Origin: Takifugu bimaculatus
Lineage: Eukaryota > Chordata > Actinopteri > Tetraodontiformes > Tetraodontidae
Direction of reading: 5' to 3'
Assembly: GCA_004026145.2 (NCBI GenBank)
Contig: CP034980.1
Location: 10,643,649-10,707,648, forward strand
DNA: 64,000 nucleotides
The stretch's first letter is position 1; the number at the start of each line of letters is the position of its first letter. Below are positions 53,334 through 63,799 of this stretch, piece by piece. Under the pieces are notes generated by a model. That model was not told where the DNA came from and did not search any database. It saw only the letters and a list, made by a program, of their open reading frames with translations. Made by a program: the position numbers and the translations under genes.

Positions 53334-54432
53334 GTGACATACGAGGGATGGCACAAAATGTGGGAGTCTGCTCCCAATGGGCTCCCACAGGCTGACGTTG
53401 CATGGCTGAAAGAGGACGAAACCAATGGACTCTTCCAGAGGGCTGCATCCTTTCAGGACAAATATGGAAAGATGAAGTGGAGGAAGGTCCTGAAGGATGA
53501 CAGGATGTGGTTTCATCCCCCAGAGGTGCCTGGAGTGGGAGGTAAGAATGTTCCATCGGCAGACTCCTTTTTCCGCAGTCGTGTCTTTTTCTGGAGACCA
53601 GTAGGTGTGTGGCGTTACAGCCTGCGGTGTCCCAGAGCTGCGTGCCCGGTGCGGGAAAACAAAGGCGCTTTTCTGTACCGTTGCGGTTATTCTCACACAG
53701 TCAGACAGATCTGCCACGTATCTGGGTGGTACTCCATGCTGACCGAGGTCCTGGCCTGTAACGCATGCAGAAAAGCAGCCAAAGACTCAGAGGAGCATGC
53801 CATTGCCCGCTTCCCGTCATGGGAAGCCTGCATCCTCAATCAGCTCAGTCCAGCGCACCAGGCCATGTTCCCTGCTGTATTGACATTACGGTGAGTCTGC
53901 GCGCTTTGCTTCAACATCTTTTGAGTTCTTAGCAAAAGGCTGGCTCACAGAATGTGATCAATTTCATTTCAGGCGGGGGGTGGACAAGCAGGTGGTCCGC
54001 CTCTTGAGGGATCGCACTGAGGGCAACACCATGGCCAAGGTGTGGCGCCAGGTCCAGGAAAGCCACTGTGAGGAGTACCTGCAGAGGAAAGACCTTTACA
54101 CCACTCTGCTCACACAGTACACTAAAACTGGGAAGATCACAAGTGAGATTTCAGATTTTTTTTAATTTATTTTTAATTTAAATCTGTAGACAAAGTTGGA
54201 ACTGGTGCTGATTTTTGTGCCCTTCACCGATTTATGTCATTTTGAAAATATTATTCTTATTTCAGAGAGTTTCAGCCCAAAGTTTCAATTGCCGCCACCT
54301 CGAAGAGAGCTGCCGTCCCCAAGGCTGCTGAGGAAAGCCTTCCTCCTTGCGGAGGCTGAGAATATTGAGGATTACCAGGCACAGATAATGTCAGCGTTTG
54401 GGAAAGTGCTCAAATATGACTCCACTAAGAAG
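53334..54432 (+). CDS. Exons 7-9: DUF6729-like Cys-rich core, phases consistent
   Basis: Exon 7 (53334-53890) encodes VTYEGWHKMWESAPNGLPQA, then DSFFRSRVFFWRPVGVWRYS with CPRAACP, an internal CGYSHTVRQICHVSGWYSML, and ACNACRKA, giving a set of paired Cys and a His likely to bind zinc. PSWEACILNQLSPAHQAMFP ends it. Exon 8 (53973-54142) starts with RRGVDKQVVRLLRDRTEGNT, and exon 9 (54266-54432) ends ENIEDYQAQIMSAFGKVLKY followed by DSTKK. All three join in phase with no stop. In related fish proteins, as I remember, DSTKK starts an RNase H-like domain of several hundred residues; here the next exon has nothing like it. Confidence 0.65.
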
Positions 54433-54506
54433 GTAATTTGTGTGTGTCAACTGAATTGAGGGCATTTCTTTGTGTCTAACTAAAGAAGTGCATTGCATCT
54501 GCACAG

Positions 54507-55630
54507 CCATTACTAGATCAAGAGTTAGCATGGAACGGGCTCCTGGAAAACAGAGCCGACCAGCGTCTGCACACAAATCCGTCAGACTTGGAATGGGCTC
54601 CATCTCCACGACCGAAGCATTCACCAGTTTGACAGCCTGTACTCTGCACGCTGGGGCAACGCTCTCTTCGGCCGCACCAACGGAGACCCTGCTGAATCGT
54701 CTTTGGTGCAAAAGCTCAAGTTCAGTAAACGACATTTGGCTGCCCACCTGCTGGACTCCAGGAAGAACAGGCTGATGTACTGCTTCGTCAAACAGCTGTG
54801 GCTGCACCCGCACTGCAGAGCAAAGGCTGGCGGGTTGCCGCACAAACATCTCTTGACCAGATTATACCAGCGTGTCCAACAGAGAGTCACTGTGGATGAT
54901 GCCGAGCTCAGCAAGCTGGGGATTCCTCTACTGAAAATAAACAGTAAATCCATTGCGCACTTTATCAGGCGACAGGAGGCCTTGTCAGCTGCCAATGTGA
55001 CTGACCAAGGTCTATCTGTCCTCCAACGCCATCAGAGCATCGCGCAGTGCAGTCAACCCCCGGCGCACCAGTCGACCTCAGGTGACCTACGAGGTCACTC
55101 CATCTCTGGCGGGGACCAGGAAACTTAAATACCGACACGGTCGCACAGATGCGTCCCCTTATTTACCACCTCTTAGTCACACAGTTACATCCCCCCCCCC
55201 CCCCCCTCCACAGCCAGAACCACCATCACTCGCACCATCCCAGACGACACCATGCAAAGGTACTTTTGTCCCACAGCCTGTGCCTGTCTGCTCATCCGGT
55301 CAAATCCAGGCAACACTTCCAACAGTCCCTCTCGCTGTTTCCAAACACAAACCGTCCCAACCTCCCCGGCATCAATGGTCGCCAGCTCGATCCACTTTTT
55401 ACAAGAGGAGATGGGTGGAGCACAGTGGCACCGAGCCTACCGCTTTCAAAGTGCACATCTGTGCACTGTGTGGTCAACCAACTAAAGGCCACAACAAATA
55501 CAGAAAAAAGACTTACTGTCCAAACAGCAAAAAGTCATCATCTCCAGGACTTGAAGGCCAGACTTTTGACACTTTTGCAGACTTTAAAAGGGCTGTGGAC
55601 ATTCTTTTGGGACCTCATTTCCAGGTATAA
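54507..55630 (+). pseudogene. Exon 10: C-terminal region with zinc-knuckle-like end, two lesions
   Basis: The acceptor gcacag precedes 54507 and the phase suits exon 9 (PLLDQELAWNGL). A 58-nt insertion (54543-54600) shifts the frame. After it the sequence reads HLHDRSIHQFDSLYSARWGN, then KFSKRHLAAHLLDSRKNRLM and LSKLGIPLLKINSKSIAHFI. The frame must change again near 55010, where YLSSNAIRASRSAVNPRRTS continues in another frame to 55630. The end is Pro-rich, then FKVHICALCGQPTKGHNKYR and KTYCP, a CxxC...H...C module that may bind zinc. A polyadenylation signal follows at 55670. Confidence 0.6.
54543..54600 (+). repeat. 58-nt insertion mostly copied from an upstream exon
   Basis: Bases 54542-54587 are identical to 52975-53020 except for one substitution. 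The segment is flanked by tggaacgggctc (54531-54542) and tggaatgggctc (54589-54600). Removing 58 nt restores the frame between the two sides. This suggests a templated insertion made during repair. Confidence 0.8.
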
Positions 55631-55639
55631 GCAAAGAAA

Positions 55640-55745
55640 ATTGGAGTGTTTTATTGACTGCACTTGACAATAAATGCTTTTTTGTACTTGACAAATGCTT
55701 CTTTGCACTTGACAATAAAGGCTTCTTTGAATACAATGCACATGT
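55640..55745 (+). repeat. Repeated polyadenylation-signal region at the gene end
   Basis: Three near copies of gcacttgacaataaatgctt occur at about 55660-55735 with a period near 27-33 bp, two of them with an AATAAA signal. It lies just behind the last stop codon, so it is probably the 3' end of the transcript. Confidence 0.6.
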
Positions 55746-57159
55746 CTCATTTGTATTCTTTCACGCCCGGACGACTTTCCAGTCCACACCCGAGACATGC
55801 AGGACCTTGAGGCCGTTAAAAAAATAATAAAATAAGGCTGTCAACAGGTCATGGCCACAGCTTTTTTATTTTTATTTTGTAGCACTCATTGGGAAATTAA
55901 GTGTTCTTGCTCTTCAGTGTCACCTGGGTGGGGCCACCTCTCTTTAATCACAGTCAGTGCTTTATTCATTTCCAAACATAGGACGCCTCCATTTCCAAGA
56001 CACCTGGCAAAGTCTTCTGGGCCACCACAATGTAGGAACCTGCAAGGGACCAATGACAGCATCATCACTGTTTTTCTTGCACGACAAATGTTATTCCTCA
56101 ACTACAGCAAGCAACAACAGGCCCGGGCATGGTATTCTTTACCATCTTTTCAATTTCTGGCTGCACCTAATGGCACAAATAACATCACTTGTGTGTTCAA
56201 ATACTACTACACCCACAGACCGTCAACGCTTTGCCCTGCATTCATTTTTTCCATCCAGCAGATGGCTCAATGGCTTGATGGCTTACATTTCAATGAAAGA
56301 TTTTGACATATTTATAACCATTTGGGACATTTGACATGCCAAGAGCAGTTAGGCACTTTATGCTCATGGTTCCCTGTCAAAAAACTTGACTTTGCCACAA
56401 TTTGTCTACACTTGTCTACATTTTGTTTTGCACGTCGTACGGGTCGAGGGCCTCTGACAGTGTCCTGGCACCTCCTCCTGCAACACCTTCCAAATTGGGT
56501 TCTAGCCCCAGTCCTCTACTGTCTCAGATGCTACCACACCATGGCAATGTTGAGCTGCTTGAACTTTGCCAGGTGGTGGTGTGTTTCAAGTTGTGTTTTT
56601 TTTGTGTATGTTGAAAACATTACTGTAAGTTTTGTATGGTCCCGTTTGTGTATTCTTTGTTTTTTGTCAATAAGACAAAAAAACAAAAACACAGCAGACA
56701 TATGAAAAAGAGCTGCTTTGCATTGTGTCATGTTTTTCCTTTTTTCTTACTTTCCCTGTTTGAGCATGAGTCTGAGCGTGACTTTTACTAAATCCACTGC
56801 AACTGTGGAGCAGATTCTCTGCCCTCCAGAGAATAAAAACCTATGCCAGGACTACAATTGGACAGAGTTGACTCACTTTCTTTGCCACAGAAAAGGACTT
56901 ATGGATGAAGCTGAAACACAGAGCTAACAAAAGGAGGAGGGATCAGGTCTTGTTTTGTTGTGATATGAAACAATTATTGAATTTGAACTCCTCCAAATGA
57001 TGTACGTGGGCTAGTTGTGGTTGTATTGTGATCTGATAGTGGGGGTAAGAGGTTAGCCTCCACTGGAAGCCCCTGAGCCAACCGCAACAGATTCAGAACC
57101 TAATTTGCAAACTGCAACATTGAGACTTTCTCATTCACACTCTGAAAATCCTCTTCTGA
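55746..57159. other. No confident feature
   Basis: A 151-residue frame at 55851-56306 (+) and a possible acceptor-bounded frame at 56101-55886 (-) have no recognisable domain. The part from about 56930 may be degraded retroviral gag sequence, because a protease remnant follows directly, but no motif proves it. Confidence 0.3.
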
Positions 57160-57420
57160 AGTTGATGGTACAAAAATTTAAATTTTGGTTGATAGTGGAT
57201 CTACATTGTTGACTGTTCGCTACAGTAACAGCGTAAAAGACCCACTTGACAGGTGATCACTACTGTGGCTGTCTCTGGTACCCTGGTAGGGGAACCATTA
57301 TCAGAGTAATCTCATGTTCCACTGGCAGGGTCAGATGTTCAACATGCATTCCTCATTTCTAAAACGATTCCGGTGAATCTGTTAAAGAGAGATGTGTTTT
57401 GTAAGCGGCATGCTAGCATT
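57160..57420 (+). pseudogene. Retroviral aspartic protease remnant
   Basis: The frame near 57185 reads LVDSGSTLLTVRYSNSVKDP, where D-S-G is the retropepsin active-site triad. It is followed in other frames by segments resembling the flap and the final helix (MFNMHSSFL, then the region ending in LLKRDVLC-like spacing). Several frameshifts or stops break it. It could be the same retrovirus-like family as the RT remnant at 3298-4507, although the two pieces are 53 kb apart and do not overlap. Confidence 0.5.
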
Positions 57421-58066
57421 CAGAGTTGAGGTATCCTTGAGCAAGCTATCAAACCCCCAAAGGCTCACATAGGGTCATGCGATGAGCTGGCCCCTCATTT
57501 GGGGCGTACCTGTCTTCAATCATATGTACAGTAGCTGGGATACACTCCAGAACCCCTCCCCCACTTCCCTGTCAGGTGATCCCAACAAAAAAAGAAAGAA
57601 CCAATCTCCTACAGGCTGAGCTGTAGGCACTGCTCTGCACTAGATGTTGTAAAACATTGAAGAGATAAGAACAATAAATCATGTGTCATGTCCCATCTGT
57701 GTCAATTTATTCCCTCTTACAAATCTTTGCCTTTGGCCTTAGTCCCATGTTTATGGTGATTCTCCTACTTTCAAATCAAACTCAAGTCCAACTTGTTTCT
57801 TATGTTTTATTGTTTTTTTATTTATTTATTTTTTATCAAACAGCAGGTGGGATTTTTACAGCAAGGTGGGGAAGTGATACTCGACTACAGTTTGAGGGAA
57901 ATCATTTCATTCAGTTCTCTGACATTTGCCACAGGAATTCCTTAAAACCAATCTAGAATTTATTTTTCTTCCATGACTGCAACCATAATTAATGGTGTGA
58001 ATGTGACACCAGAGATGGTAGAGCTGCATGTGTGAGACACAGGAGCAAAGCTTCTGTAGAATGATA

Positions 58067-58116
<50 letters not shown>

Positions 58117-59430
58117 TGTTTGTGTGTGTTAGAAGGCAATGAATCAGCTGTCAGCACTCGCAGAGTTGTTGGCTCAATTCCCAGACAGCCGAAAAGGAAA
58201 GGCACCTATTGATGGATTAGCTACTCCCACAGTTTTCAGCAGCTTCCTGTCAGAACAAAGCCCATCTGACTCCTCTCTGAGCCCACACAGGACGGGAACA
58301 AGTCTTGTTTCTTTTTTGCAAATACTCAGATTTAATCTAGTTCAACATGATTTTTAATAATTCCAATACAATCCACTTAAATTTCTATAGAACATTTTAA
58401 AAACATGAGCTTTCCAAAGTCCTGCACTGTAAAATAATGACAAATAAATGAAAACACATGTCTAACAGATGCACCAACATACAGAGAAAGAGGAGCTGGC
58501 GACTCATCCAGGGTTAGACTCTGCCTTTGCCCATATTCAGCTGTGATTAGATCAGGCACCCTCCTCGGACCCTGAAAGGGACAGAGTGGTTAATAAATTG
58601 AAAGGAAACAAAGAAACACAAACTCCTCATCCTGGGTTAAAAACCAAAGAGAAAAAAATGAGGGAGTTGGAGGGGAGTTTTAAAAGCTGATAAGGTTGGG
58701 CTCTGGGGAGGGAGGCAGAGGCTTGCTCAACCCTACCCAAGTGTATAGCCTCATCTCTCACTCAGTAACAAGACATGGCTGGTTGTCAAGCAACAGTCAT
58801 CCTGATCTCCAGGCAGCATCTGAGAGACCAATCAAAGTTCCTGACGCTAACTGCTCATGCTTAAGGGCCAGATTCATGGTACCTTTCAAGTAGCAAACAA
58901 TTCCTTTTACATCATCAAATGTGCAACCTTTGGGTTTGAACTGAACTTTGACACTTCGTGCTCTGTCTGGTCATGTGGCCATTAGAGCATTTAGCAGACT
59001 TCCTGCCAGAGCTTCATAAGTCCTTGGTTCCACAGGATTACTGACACCATGTGGAATGGTTTCAATGCAATAGGTCTGATAAAGAAAGCCACAGTTCTTT
59101 AGTTTGTCTTGGACATAGAGGCACCCAGGATATAAGACAGCTCACCCATGACCTTCATTTTGCAGCTCTTCTTGTTTCAACTCATCCATTCTCCCTGTTG
59201 ACATTGGTCATCAACATACACAGCTAGTATCTCTTACTCCTCTTCCATGCTCAGCGCACAGTTTGCACACTAGGTGTTCCTGACGTGGGGTGATGTATCA
59301 TTGTGATTGCTCCATGCAGATTTCTTCTTCCAGATTTCCATTTAGAAATGCATCGGGTAAATTATTCTTAATTAGGTGAAAAAGTCTTGTGGTACTCAGC
59401 ACCATGCACCTGTGTGTAGCCTTTTGCAAT
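57421..59430. other. No gene recognised; contains a GT microsatellite
   Basis: Apart from the GT run at 58071-58114, I see nothing identifiable. Frames of 60-90 residues have no domain. Confidence 0.4.
58071..58114. repeat. (GT)22 microsatellite
   Basis: An uninterrupted run of 22 GT dinucleotides, followed after one break (ggtgttt) by a shorter GT run. Likely polymorphic in length. Confidence 0.97.
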
Positions 59431-59545
59431 GCTGATATTTCAACTAATCATTGCTGCTGTCAGTCATCATGTCATCGTGCTTGTACGCATGCCTGACAAC
59501 GTCGGGGCATGCTCCTAATGAGACGACGAATGGTGTCCTAGGGGA

Positions 59546-60169
59546 TCACCTCCCACATGTGTACCAGGGCATCACTGAGCTCCTGGACAGTCTGAGGATC
59601 ATGATGGACCTGAACATAATGTCCCAGAGGTGTTCTATTGTGTTTAGATCCGGTGAACATGGGGGCCAGTCAATGGTATCAATTCCTTCATCCTCCAGGA
59701 ACTGCCTGCATACTCTAGCCACATGAGGTTGGGCATTGTAGTGGACCAGAAGGAACCCAGGTCCCACTGCAGCAGTGTAGGTTCTGAAAATGGGTCCAAG
59801 GATTTCATCCCGATACCTAATAGCAGTCAGGGTGCCATTATCTAACCTGTAGAGGTCTGTGTGACCTTTTAGGGATATGCCTCCCCAGACCATCACTGAC
59901 CCACCACCAAACCGGTCATGCTGAATGATGTTGCAGGCAGCATAACGTTCTTCAAGGCATCTACAGACCCTTTCACGTCTGTCACATTTGCTCAGCTTGA
60001 ACCTGCTCTCATCGGTGAAGAGCACAGGGCGCCAGTGGCGTAGTTGCCAATTCTGGAGGTCTGTGGCAACGGCATGTATTGGTGTGCCATCCTGGAGGAG
60101 TTGCACTACTTGTGCAACCTTTTGTAGCTTCCAGGTACCGCACCATGCTATTAACAGAGATGTTGCCAA
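59546..60169 (-). pseudogene. Tc1-like transposase, internally deleted and catalytically mutated
   Basis: The 207-residue frame contains VLFTDESRFKLS (first Asp at residue 53), GGGSVMVWGGISL, FLLVHYNAQPHVARVCRQFL and DWPPCSPDLNTIEHLWDIM (Glu at 179). The spacing between residue 144 and 179 is exactly that of DD34E Tc1 enzymes, but residue 144 is Tyr where the family has Asp (HDNAxPH). The frame starts with a piece of the N-terminal helix-turn-helix (KVAQVVQLLQDGTPIHAVAT) fused directly to WQLRHW, so most of the DNA-binding part is deleted. The reading frame is otherwise open. No terminal inverted repeats were confirmed. Confidence 0.9.
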
Positions 60170-60299
60170 ATTAATAACTACAGCAGTAGAAAGTCAGTCA
60201 GTAAAAAATCAGCCAAAAGAGATAAGGAGAGAAAAAATGATCAGTGGTCTCAACCTGGAAAGCCATTGTAGTATCTGACCCGTTCTATGCAGGCTTTAC

Positions 60300-60722
60300 G
60301 TCTGTAAGGCCGCAATGTGTTTAGCAGCCAGCCTAAGCACCATATTAGGTGTGTCCTGTGTCTTCTTCCTTTATGTAAAAGGAGCTGCTAAAAGATGACA
60401 CTGGAGCCTGTGGGCCCCTGGTTGTTCTCCATATGAGGATGTATAGCATGAAGCATCTTCACTATTCCCTTTTTTGGTAATAACTGAACGCTATACCATT
60501 GGGTTGGCCATATTGTATAGCGTGAGGTCATCAGAAAAGAATGTGTTTACTTGACTGTATAAGAAGGAGGTATCGATGTAGACACCTCGGAGTTCTTCAC
60601 CAACGGGACCGCGAAACCTCCCTCAGACAAACTGCAGTGTCCGATTGATACCTGACTGTTCTCTCCAATAAACATCTTTGATAACCAAGTCGGTGTCTGC
60701 GAAGATTCCTTCCTCATCAACA
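60300..60722 (+). repeat. LTR-like sequence, plus orientation
   Basis: A TATA-like ctgtataagaagg (60554) lies 112 bp upstream of ctccaataaacatctttg (60664), and a U5-like stretch ends near catcaaca (60722). This resembles a solo LTR. Its orientation is opposite to the gypsy integrase at 60831-61487, so it belongs to another element. Left end and target duplication could not be fixed. Confidence 0.45.
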
Positions 60723-60747
60723 CATCTCGGCTACCACCAGGAGAAGA

Positions 60748-60870
60748 TTCACTTTCATAGCTGTATGCTGACCCGCTGACTTCCAACCCTGCTGAATCCA
60801 CTCAACTCTTACACCAGCACTTAGTTATAATTATTGTATTTCCCTGATATTATCTCGTCTACCTGTCCTC
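60748..60870 (+). mobile_element. Fragment of L2 3' UTR
   Basis: catagctgtatgctgaccc and the following stretch match the L2 3' UTR part seen at 38115-38180 in the same orientation. The conserved tail block is missing. Only about 110 bp are recognisable. Confidence 0.5.
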
Positions 60871-61483
60871 TCACTTCTCCTCACCACATATGACACAGGG
60901 CCCGTCTGTCTCACCACCAGCCCTGGAATCCACCTGTGGTCTCCCCCCACAGTGCTACGCAGGTACACAGTGCTGTCCACACTGAATGATCGGTCTGCAG
61001 CACTGCTGTCATGAAGGTCTTTTTGTTGGTACTGTTTTTTGCGCACTGTCTCCTTGGTGCAAGGCTTCAAGAAAATCCAGCCTTGTGCGGACATGCCCGT
61101 GTAAAAACAGATCAGGAGGGGACTGTCCCGTTGTGCAGTTAGGTGTTGTCCGATACTGCAACAGAAACAGGGATAGCCTGTCATCAACGTTCATGATAGT
61201 GTTAGCAAGTTTTTTCATACCCGTCTTAAATGTCTGGACATATCTCTCCGCCAGACCATTTGTTGCCGGGTGACCTGGTGCACTTGTTGGTGCAGAATCC
61301 CATTCTGCTTAACAAAAGTCTGGAACTCTTCCGAAGTGAAAGTGGTGGCATTGTCTGTCACAATTTGTTCAGGCAGTCCATAGGAGGCAAACAGTCTTTT
61401 CAGCCTAAAAACTGTAGCCTGGGATGTGATCTGTGACATAAAAAAAACTTCCAACCATTTAGTATAAGAATCCACCACAATCA

Positions 61484-61487
<4 letters not shown>
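60831..61487 (-). pseudogene. Ty3/gypsy-like integrase remnant
   Basis: On the minus strand the core begins MMIVVDSYTKWLEVFFM (first catalytic Asp in VDSYTKW), then FASYGLPEQIVTDNATTFTS with the second Asp and EEFQTF. The catalytic Glu region is disturbed by a frameshift after QVTRQQMVWRRDM. A second frame has LLQYRTTPNCTTGQSPPDLF, and a third ends WIPGLVVRQTGPVSYVVRRS, the usual C-terminal GPxSY module. It is cut at 61488 by the L2 insertion. The three frames mean at least two frameshifts. Integrase would insert the cDNA into chromosomes. Confidence 0.85.
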
Positions 61488-61514
<27 letters not shown>

Positions 61515-63799
61515 TAGCGTCTTATACAATCAAAATTGTTTCAAGGCGCTTTCCAGAATCCCAGGGCCTGACCCCAGACAAGCAACAGTGGCAAGGAAAA
61601 ACTCCCCTTTAACAGGAAGAAACCTTGAGCAGGACCAGGCTCATGTAGGGGGACCCTCCTGCTGATGGCCAGCTGGGTAAAGAGAGAGGAGAAGGGGGAG
61701 GACAGGTAGAAGATAGGAGAGGAGAGGAGAGGGGAGGGCTAGAGGAGAGGAGAAGTAGAGTGAAGGGGAGGTAGAGGAGAGGAGAAGGAGGGGGAGAGGA
61801 GAGGAGAGGAGAGGAGAGGAGAGGAGAGGCACAGAGCACAGAAACACACACAAAAAATATGATATACAATCACTTCAGCGGGGCCGGAGGTCATTATGCA
61901 GCTCCGAGGGCGGCGATACCTGTAAATAAATAGGGGGGGGGGGGGGAGCAGAAAAACTACACAAGAACTAGTCTGCTTGATGAGGAGAGGAAAGGAGAGG
62001 AGAGGAGAGGAAACCATGACCCAGTGGAGTGACAGAGGCCTGTCAGGTGATCATGTTTCCGGACCCCGGCAGCCTTGGCCTATAACAGCATAACTAAGAC
62101 GTGACCTAACGATTAGACGACCCCCTAAGTATGATAATTTGTCTGTCTATGATAGTAACTGGAACTACTGAATTAGTAACAATAAGCTTTTTCAAAGAGG
62201 TAGGTTTTGAGTCTGATCTTAAAAGTAGCGATGGAGTCAGCCTCCCGTACCTGGACAGGGAGCTGGTTCCATAGCAGGGGGGCCTGGTAGCTAAATGCTC
62301 GGCCCCCCATTCTACTCCTAGAAACTCTGGGAACCACAAGTAGACCAGCACTCTGAGAGCGGAGCGGTCTATTGGGCTGATAAGGTATCACTAGCTCCTC
62401 CAGGTAGGATGGAGCTAGGCCTCTGAGGACCTTGTAGGTCAAAAGAAGGGTTTTAAAAATTATTCTAAATTTAACGGGCAGCCAGTGAAGCGACGCTGTA
62501 GTAAAAGGTAAAGGTTTCTAAAAGCCTGTGTAAGCATGGTCAGGCAGGTCAAGGACATCTGATGATTGGTGTCCGCGATCAGTGATTATCCAGACTAAGT
62601 GCCTAATCAATTTTGCTGATCAACACCTGTATGATTGTAAAAGTTTTCTATTGTGCTTACTGGGCAGAAAAATGATGTTAAAGGCCTAAAAATGTTTGAT
62701 ACAGGGGATTTCAGAGGCGTGGTACAAGGACAAGAGGTTGTCCACGTAAGCAAGAGATTGCCTGTTTTAAAAAATATGGAAAAGCACATTTAGCCTCTGA
62801 TAAGAATGATAAAAAATACCTAACGGTGGAAAACGGGAAAAATTGCATAATGAGAAGGAGGAGCCCGGGGAGGAGTAAACCCAGGCTCCAAATTGTATAA
62901 AAGCTGGAGATTTCTTGCTAGTTTTCAGACTTAGCCCGGGCTACTTCTCATGCATGGTGAATGGTGAATCATCAATAAACCATCATTGGACCGTGAACCA
63001 GCTGACCCTGACTCATCATTCGACTTTGTTGCGGTAACGCTACATCAACCCATTGGCACTAGCATAGGCACTCTAACTTAAGAAAAGTGTAAGTTTGTTA
63101 AAGTAATTAGATATAGAGAAAAAACCACAACAACGCCAGTACAGGAGTTATGTGATCTCTTTTGTCAATACCTGTCAGAACTCTGGCTGCAGCATTTTGG
63201 ATCAACTGGAGGCTTCTTAAAGAGTTGTTTGGACACCCTGATAATAAAGAATTACAGTAGTCCAGCCTGGAAGTAACAAATGCATGGACTAACTTTTCAG
63301 CATCATGGTGGGTCAGTAGTTTTCTAATCTTTGTGATGTTCCTCAGGTGAAAAAAGGCACTTCTAGAGACTAATTTAATGTGTGAGTTGAAGGAGAGATT
63401 TTGATCAAAAGTTACTCCTAGATTCCTCACAGAGAGACTAGATGTTAATGAGATACCATCTAGAGTGATCATGTGATCTAATCTATCCCTGAGAGGTTCA
63501 GGACCAAACACCATGACCTCAGTTTTTCCTGGGTTAAGGAGGAGGAAATTTGAAGACATCCAGGACTTTATGTCTTTAAGACAGGTCTGGAGCTTCACTA
63601 ACTTCTCTGTCTCCTCTGGTTTCATGGATAAATAGAGCTGAGTGTCATCAGCATAACAATGAAAATGTATCCCATGCTGCCGAATAATGTTCCCTAAGGG
63701 AAGCATGTACAAGGTGAAGAGGATTGGTCCAAGTACAGAACCTTGAGGAACTATATGGCTAACCCTACTGTATGAGGAGGGAACACCATGGACATGAGC
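61488..63799 (-). mobile_element. L2 LINE, 5'-truncated, minus orientation, containing a solo LTR
   Basis: The 3' tail starts at 61488 (atcaaatcaaatcaatcttt on the plus strand) and is followed by the reversed tail block, a GGAGA-rich tract, and the ORF2 end (62442-62173: VLRGLAPSYLEELVIPYQPN). A solo LTR interrupts at 62497-63132. The RT part (63712-63107) keeps HCYADDTQLYLS with both aspartates, WMSSNFLLLNPGKTEVMVFG and LGVTFDQNLSFNSHIKLVSR. The element is 5' truncated at about 63799 within the SDRYQFAHVHGVPSS part. It has fewer lesions than the other copies and may be the youngest L2 here. Confidence 0.9.
62497..63132 (+). mobile_element. Solo LTR inserted in L2, 4-bp target duplication
   Basis: The L2 is continuous across this block. 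The insert starts TGTAGTAAAAGG and ends CCACAACA, flanked by acgc on both sides (62493-62496 and 63133-63136). attgtataaaagctgg at about 62893 is a good TATA box. Near 62972 is atcaataaaccatc as polyadenylation signal, with the rest as R-U5. Orientation is plus. 636 bp, non-coding. Confidence 0.92.

Larger units (their letters stand above)
51783..55630 (+). pseudogene. Multi-exon gene or gene-like element, DUF6729-like family, decayed copy
   Basis: Exon-like segments with GT-AG borders: 51783-51962, 52058-52193, 52267-52630, 52696-52843, ~52952-53070, 53166-53249, 53334-53890, 53973-54142, 54266-54432, 54507-55630. Phases agree at joins 1/2, 2/3, 6/7, 7/8, 8/9 and 9/10, which supports a real spliced gene. 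The protein would have an ExoX-C-terminal-like stretch, a low-complexity linker, a Cys-rich DUF6729-like core, and a C-terminal CxxC...H...YC zinc-knuckle-like module. From memory this order occurs in a multicopy uncharacterised fish family, perhaps transposon-derived. Lesions: TAG at 51911, a phase conflict around exons 3-5 (C-run at 52714), a 58-nt insertion at 54543, and a frameshift near 55010. No function is known to me. Confidence 0.6.

Noticed and set aside
55851..56306. 151-codon frame behind the DUF6729-like gene as a second gene
   Set aside because: No motif, biased early part from a T-rich stretch, and an overlapping shifted open frame. It cannot be told from chance.
60547..60801. 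84-codon frame on the minus strand
   Set aside because: It lies antisense to a stretch with TATA and AATAAA signals resembling an LTR, and has no domain.
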